A DNA stretch of 64,000 bases from Macrotis lagotis (lineage: Eukaryota; Chordata; Mammalia; Peramelemorphia; Peramelidae): the NCBI RefSeq assembly GCF_037893015.1, contig NC_133658.1, forward strand, positions 880,098,543 to 880,162,542, in the 5' to 3' direction. The notes under the pieces were generated by a model, which saw only the letters and a list, made by a program, of their open reading frames with translations, was not told where the DNA came from and did no database searches. The translations under genes and the position numbers were made by a program. Position 1 is the first letter of the stretch, and each line of letters opens with the position of its first letter. Below, piece after piece: positions 59,065 through 64,000 of the stretch.

Positions 59065-59092
59065 TCCCAAGAGCAGGAAAATGTAGGACAAG

Positions 59093-59240
59093 GGGCAGCA
59101 AGGTGGCACAATGGGTAAAGCACTGACCCTGGAGTCAGGAGGACCTGAGTTCAAATGTGACCTCAGACACTTAATAATTGCCTAGCTTTTTGACCTTGGG
59201 TAAATCACTTAACCACATTGCATTAAATAAATAAAATTTT
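59093..59240 (+). mobile_element. tRNA-derived marsupial SINE between the duplicated copies
   Basis: GGGGCAGCAAGGTGGCACAA head, GAGTTCAAATGTGACC, CCACATTGCATTAAATAAAT tail. No clean target-site duplication is seen. It lies at the junction between the two tandem copies. Confidence 0.9.
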
Positions 59241-59247
59241 AAGAAGG

Positions 59248-59552
59248 GTTATGATGTAGAAAATAGAATAGACTTGTTTTAGTTAATTGATTTGTTATTA
59301 TCATTATTTCTTGAGAATAAACTTATTTTGCTGGTCTATTTTGGTCATCTTGGCCTGGATCTTATGTCCCTTGCCTACTCAGAATCCTGGGAAGTATTTA
59401 GATTGCTACTCCTTTTTCCCCACTTCTCATATTATATAATTCTGTTTTCTGATCTGCTTTGTGATCTTAGAACTGGACAAAGTCCTCTTGGAAGGTGCTC
59501 TGGAAATTTGGTTTTGAAGTTTCTATGAACTGAAAAAGACCAGAACCTTTGT
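59248..59552 (+). repeat. Local tandem duplication, copy 2
   Basis: Partner of 58763-59064, roughly 80-85% identical by eye. It continues into sequence not present after copy 1. Confidence 0.9.
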
Positions 59553-60014
59553 TCAGAATCTGTAATCTCCTTCCTCTGACAGTACCTTCTAATAAACAAC
59601 ACCAAAAGCAGTTGTGTTAGGAGGTATTCTATGGCATGTCCTGCATTCAAGTTTCCTCCCGCTCTTCTATTATAAATTGGTGTAATTAAGAGGCCCAAGG
59701 ATAAATAACAGAAAACAGATGTTGGTAACATTTGATCAGGGTTCCCCATCTGTTTTTTTTTCTTTTTTCTCCTTTCTCCTCTTACCTAAAAAAATAAATT
59801 CCTTTCTTTTTACCCTGTTTACTCCTATTCTGTATATGTGTAGACCTCCTAGGGGCAGCCTTGGCTGTTGGTAAGTTTGCTGGTCATCCAAAGATGTCTC
59901 TGGAAGGATCACATTCATTTTCTAGTCAAATATTTCCCTTTGTTCCTGGTTCTAGAGAACCAGGTGTACTCAGCACCCACAGAATAATCTGCAGGTGCCT
60001 CTGTGGTAAAAGAT
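59553..60014. other. No gene or nameable repeat
   Basis: AT-rich, frames of 105 codons or fewer without a domain; part of the 105-codon minus frame is the duplicated segment. Confidence 0.4.
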
Positions 60015-60165
60015 AATCTAGCAGGTGCAGTGATAAAGCTTTGGCTCCCAAGTCAAGAGAGTCTGAGTTCAAACCTGGTCTCAGTCACACAACACTGATT
60101 AGCTGTGTGACCTTGGGCAAGTCACTTACCCCCAACTGCCTCATCTCCCTCCCCCCCAAAAAATG
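60015..60165 (+). mobile_element. tRNA-derived SINE, different subfamily
   Basis: GCAGGTGCAGTGATAAAGCT head, GAGTTCAAACCTGGTCTCAG, TAGCTGTGTGACCTTGGGCA, then a C-rich/A-rich end. The head differs from the common SINE of this window. Confidence 0.75.
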
Positions 60166-60484
60166 TAATCTAGGTTACCAGATTCTTGGCATTACATCAC
60201 CTCAAATCAGCTCTTTCACCTTTCATACTTCTTATTTTTTCAAACCTATATTTTTATTTCACAAAATAAAAAACACTGTCATGTATGTGCATCAAAACAT
60301 CAGAAGATTCATCATATCAAACGATAAATTTTGTTTTCAAGGAAGCCTATATAATAAATATTACACACTGTGTTCAAAATTATCCTTCTTTTCTTTGCTT
60401 CCTTGTGGGTTTTCTTCTGTTCTCTGCTGTACATTGTTTAATTACTTTTTCTCCTACTTTCCCTCAGAACAGCTATAACTAAGC

Positions 60485-60485
<1 letters not shown>

Positions 60486-60522
<37 letters not shown>
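60486..60522. repeat. (AC)n microsatellite
   Basis: About 18 AC units. Confidence 0.95.
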
Positions 60523-60524
<2 letters not shown>

Positions 60525-60539
60525 GCAATTATAAACATA

Positions 60540-60862
60540 CTCACATATACATATATACCTATATAGAGAGAAATATTTTTATATATACATATAAGTTATA
60601 TATATATAGATATATATTTGGTTTGTATCTATCTCTTATTTTTATAACATTTTCCTGAAAGCTTTACTTGCTACCTTGCCCTCCTATGTAATCAATTAAC
60701 CTTCAAAGCATCCCCCTCCCCCTTCATCTACAGACCTTTCCATACCTCTCCATTAATACACACATTAAACCCTCTTTATATGCTCTTATCCTATTCCCTC
60801 ACCCTCTGACTCATTATTTTCCCTATTCCACCCATTTCTTTCTGAATTGAGAAGGATTTTAT

Positions 60863-60938
<76 letters not shown>

Positions 60939-62507
60939 CTTCTTTTCCATAACTACCAGCTCTCCTTCCCCATCTAATTCCTGTATCAATTCTTCTCACA
61001 CCTCATTTGTATAAGATGGTAACTCTTTTTTAAAAAATCTTTTCCTAAACTATATTACTTATAAGAATCCTATCCTACTAACTTTCCTCCCATCTTTCTT
61101 TCTAACTATTCAATTACTAATAACGATCTAGACACAAGGTTTATGTCAGGATAGATAGTAAACAAATTGTCTTTATTGAGCCACCTATAATTAGTATTTC
61201 ATGTTTACCATATATATATATATTTTAATTCTCATAGGTCAAATTTTCTAGTAAGTTCAAGTCTTTTTACAACAAATTCATGAAAGTCATGCTTTTTGTT
61301 GCATGTCCATTTTTTTTTCATTCAGGATTATGCTTAACTTTGCTAGGTATGATATTTTTAGCCACTACCCAGTTTCTTTGATCTTCAAAATGTTGATTTC
61401 CATGATCTGAATTTTTTTAAGTTGTGTTCCAAGACCTGCTCCTAGGTCAGCTGAATTCTAAATATGGTTCCACCATATTTGAATTGCTTTTTTTCTTGTT
61501 GCTTTTAATATTCATTAACCTGGGTGTTTGGGGAATTTAGCTGATACTACTGTCAGTTTTCTTCCTGGGATCCCTTTCAATTGAGAATCAGTGAATTTTT
61601 AAAATTTCTACATTCCCCTTTTGTTCTAACACTTCAGAGTAATTTTCTTTAATTATTTCTTGTATTATTTTTTCAAGATTCTTTTTTTTGATCATAACTT
61701 TTGGGTAGTCTGATTATTCTTAGGTTTTCTTTTCTTGATCTATCCTTCCAATCTTTTTTTTCTTGTGAAGTGTTTTACCTTCTCTTTATTTTTTCATTCT
61801 TTATATTTTATTTTAATATTTCTTCATTTTTGTAACTCACTGACTTCACCTTGGGCCCTCCTCATTTCAGAGTCCTTTTTTTAAGATTCTGAATCTCCTT
61901 TACCAATTGGTTTTCTTTCTTTTCATAATTTTCTTATTTCTCTTGGATTGTGCTTATTTTCATTTTTAATTTTTCCTCAATCTATTTTATTTGATATTCA
62001 AAATCTTTTTTGAGTATCCATCTGGCATTACTGTTTGGGTAGGAGAGGCTTTTTTTTAAATTTCAGCATCTTTCTCTGAAGATGAATCATCCTGATCTTC
62101 TTTATCCCCAAAGTATCTGTCTATCATTGCTTTATTTCTTCTTAGCCAACTCATTAATTTTTTAAAGCAGTTTGTTGTTTTAGTCACCTTTAGTCCTGCA
62201 GAGTGGGGAATGGTACCTCTGGTCTCATGAGCTTTGTCCTGGACCCAACCATGGACTCCTTTCCCCCTCCAAGCCATAACTGAGTTCCCTCAGTACACAC
62301 TGTTGGAAATGATCTTACTTCCTAAGAATCCTCCAGTGGCTACAACATTCAGTTCTCCCCCGTAACCTGAAACCTAGCTCAAGAACTCATTCTCCTGTAA
62401 ATGTCTACAGCCAGCAGTATCCCCATGCCACTGCCTCTGCACTCATTGGATATGCGCTGGTTCCTTCTTGACCTGGGCCTGGCATTCCTTAGCAGCAGAC
62501 CCAGATT
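60540..62507 (-). mobile_element. Antisense L1-type element, 5' UTR + ORF1, no ORF2
   Basis: On the minus strand: 5' UTR (62507-62160), an ORF1 start region (open 62277-62056, with MSWLRRNKAMIDRYFGDKED), coiled-coil zone, RRM/C-terminal zone (IIKENYSEVLEQKGNVEI near 61690-61600), then non-coding 3' sequence to the AT/CA-rich zone. As in 32-2402, ORF1 is followed by 3' sequence rather than ORF2, so both could be half-LINEs. Contains (CT)n and (TA)n runs. Confidence 0.7.
60865..60939. repeat. (CT)n and (TA)n microsatellites
   Basis: CT units (60865-60898), then TA/CATA units to 60939. Both are absent from the related element near position 400. Confidence 0.93.
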
Positions 62508-62868
62508 TCTCACAACCCTTCCAACATTGATCCCTGTCTTTTCTGTTCATATTGGGCAGTCTGAGAGGTGTGAGGTGGTACCTTAGAGATACTTTAACTT
62601 GCATTTCTCTAATCAGTAATAATTTAGAGCAATTTTTCATATGACTATGGATTGCTTTGATTTCCTCGTCTGTAAGTTGTCTCGAAATATCCTTTGATAA
62701 ATTGTCTCTGCATAGTCTTTGACCATTTGTCAATTGGGGAATAGCTTGTTTTTTAATAAATTTGACTCAGCTCTCTCTATATTTTAGATATATACATATA
62801 TAGATATTTTAGATATATATATTGTAAATCTTTACAACTAATGTTTCTGACAAAGGACTCATTTCTAT
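62508..62868 (-). mobile_element. Antisense L1 ORF2 C-terminal fragment
   Basis: TTTCTCACAACCCTTCCAAC, CTGAGAGGTGTGAGGTGGTA, CATATGACTATGGATTGCTT and ATGTTTCTGACAAAGGACTC match the antisense L1 order at 34310-34590. Confidence 0.85.
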
Positions 62869-63758
62869 TTTTCCAATTGATTTTTAAACTCTTTCCTGAT
62901 TTCTTCTAGGAAATCTTTCTGGACTGGAGCCCAATTCATATTCTCCTCATAAGTTCTAGATCTCTTTGGGTTAGGATCTTTGTCTCCAAAGTAGTTTTCA
63001 ATGGGCCTCCCTTTTCACTGGTCTTTCTTCAGTTTTCTATGATCTTGTGTTGGGGGGTAGGGGTCTGGTTCACAAATCTTTGCTGTTGAAAATCCTAGAG
63101 GCTTTGTTCACTGGGTTTAGTAACTTCAGGTCAGCCAGCCAGTGGGGGGTACTGGTTGTTTGTTCTTAAGTGTCAGTGACCTTGATTTGAAGTCCTCTCC
63201 CTAGGCCTGGAGGAGGTGGGGGGGGGGTACAGCTGTACACTGTTATCTTGAACAATGTGGGCTGGGCCCTGGGGTGAGGTAGTTAATCTCCCTATTCAGC
63301 TGAGAGAACTTGGCTGCCCACACCTGAGCCTGGGGGGATGGGAGGGCTGTTACTGTGTTTGTTCTGAGAAGAAGGCTCCACTGAAAGTACAGAGCTCATG
63401 GCCCCAAGCCAAGCAGATCTATGTACAGCCTCACTCTTCAACTCTCTGTGCTGGAACTAGCCCTCCAGCCCTGCTGGGGGTCCCCAGACTGCCACTCCCA
63501 CAGCCAAAGCCTCCATGGCTTAGGTTAATCCTCTGGCTTTACCCCACCACTCCTAGACTGGCTCTCTGCTCTCTGCCCCTGGCTCACTTATGCTCCCCTG
63601 AGATAAACCTTATTGGTAGATGTTCTTCTAGCTTCTTTTTCTGGGTTTTGTTAATCGAATTTCTGTTAAGACGTTTCTTTCATATTATTTCTGAGGGAAA
63701 GTTAGGAGACTTTAGTACAGTTCCTGGCTTCTCTCTGCCATCTTGGCCAGAACTACCT
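62869..63758 (-). mobile_element. Antisense L1 5' UTR/ORF1 N-terminal fragment
   Basis: The minus-strand start near 63758 (GTTCTGGCCAAGATGGCAGA) is an L1 5' end. The GC-rich 5' UTR runs down to about 63050 and A-rich ORF1 N-terminal text to 62869. The 176-codon + frame at 63255-63785 is the reverse of this UTR. Confidence 0.75.
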
Positions 63759-64000
63759 GTCCTTCATTCTAAAAGAAGATCATGACATCATGGAGATGAT
63801 GCTATGACAAGCACATGAATTGGATTTGAGTGAAGGTGTGCTGTGCTAGTTACCAGTCTCATTTTCTTCTTCAGAGTCAATGTGATTCAGTGGCCAAATT
63901 TGAATCAGGATGACTGGAGATGGCTCTGGGTGTGAGGCAATCAGAGTCACAGAGGTAATTAGTGTCAGTTGTCTGAGATCAGATTCTAAAGCTGATCCTC
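63759..64000 (+). repeat. Dispersed marsupial repeat, truncated by window end
   Basis: AAAAGAAGATCATGACATCA, GAATTGGATTTGAGTGAAGG, GTGTGCTGTGCTAGTTACC, CTCATTTTCTTCTTCAGAGT and GATGACTGGAGATGGCTCTG form a repeat I recognise as common in marsupial DNA. I cannot give its family name or orientation with confidence. Confidence 0.55.

Noticed and set aside
63255..63785. 176-codon open frame, the longest + frame near the right end without gene assignment
   Set aside because: It is the reverse of a GC-rich L1 5' UTR whose minus-strand start (CCAAGATGGCAGAGAG) lies at about 63755; no domain.

Overview
The window is mammalian, almost certainly marsupial, repeat-dominated DNA with no host protein-coding gene that I can support. 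It carries many copies of a tRNA-headed SINE (head GGGGCAGCTAGGTGGC, ending in ...CATTGCCTTGCAAAAA), RTE-tailed SINEs, MIR/THER-type CORE-SINE fossils, abundant L1, CR1/L3-, L2- and RTE-like fossils, CpG depletion, and long (CA)n, (GA)n and (TA)n microsatellites. SINE type and density suggest an Australian marsupial, perhaps a dasyurid (family-level inference from memory, not tested). The DNA is probably intergenic or deep intronic.

Layout: 1-2402 is an antisense ORF1-bearing L1-type element, whose relative lies at 60540-62507. 3519-5470 is a MIR plus an antisense non-L1 LINE with reverse-transcriptase and zinc-finger remnants. 6983-10571 is a sense L1 lacking most of ORF2, followed by LTR-like, L2-like and CR1/L3-like fossils to 15180. 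15197-23560 is an older L1 that was invaded three times: by a decayed 28S rRNA fragment in its 5' UTR, by a SINE, and by a 3.4-kb half-LINE (17567-20980) bounded by perfect 19-bp target-site duplications. That half-LINE has a 5' UTR and ORF1, no ORF2, and a 3' region with reverse-oriented SINE-like units and its own polyadenylation signal.

25110-34019 is another L1/half-LINE, split by a nearly full-length endogenous retrovirus (26092-33464). The provirus has LTR-gag-PR-RT(deleted)-RNaseH-IN-dUTPase-env-LTR. A dUTPase downstream of integrase is an ERV-L (class III) hallmark, yet this copy also has an env with a furin-type site and a membrane anchor. All its frames are broken. 34020-42480 is two antisense L1s, meeting a sense L1 tail at 42481-43365.

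43500-60165 is a lower-density stretch: scattered SINEs, MIRs, microsatellites, one GC-rich non-repeat patch (about 47000-47480), a pair of SINEs sharing one target site, and a 0.5-kb local tandem duplication. 60540-63758 is antisense L1 again, and the window ends in another dispersed marsupial repeat.

The features do not form a pathway; they are layers of insertions, and the nesting order gives relative ages. The strongest observations are the composite half-LINE, the env-bearing dUTPase-IN provirus, the 28S rRNA pseudogene inside an L1 5' UTR, and an inverted L1 5' end at 25141-25500.
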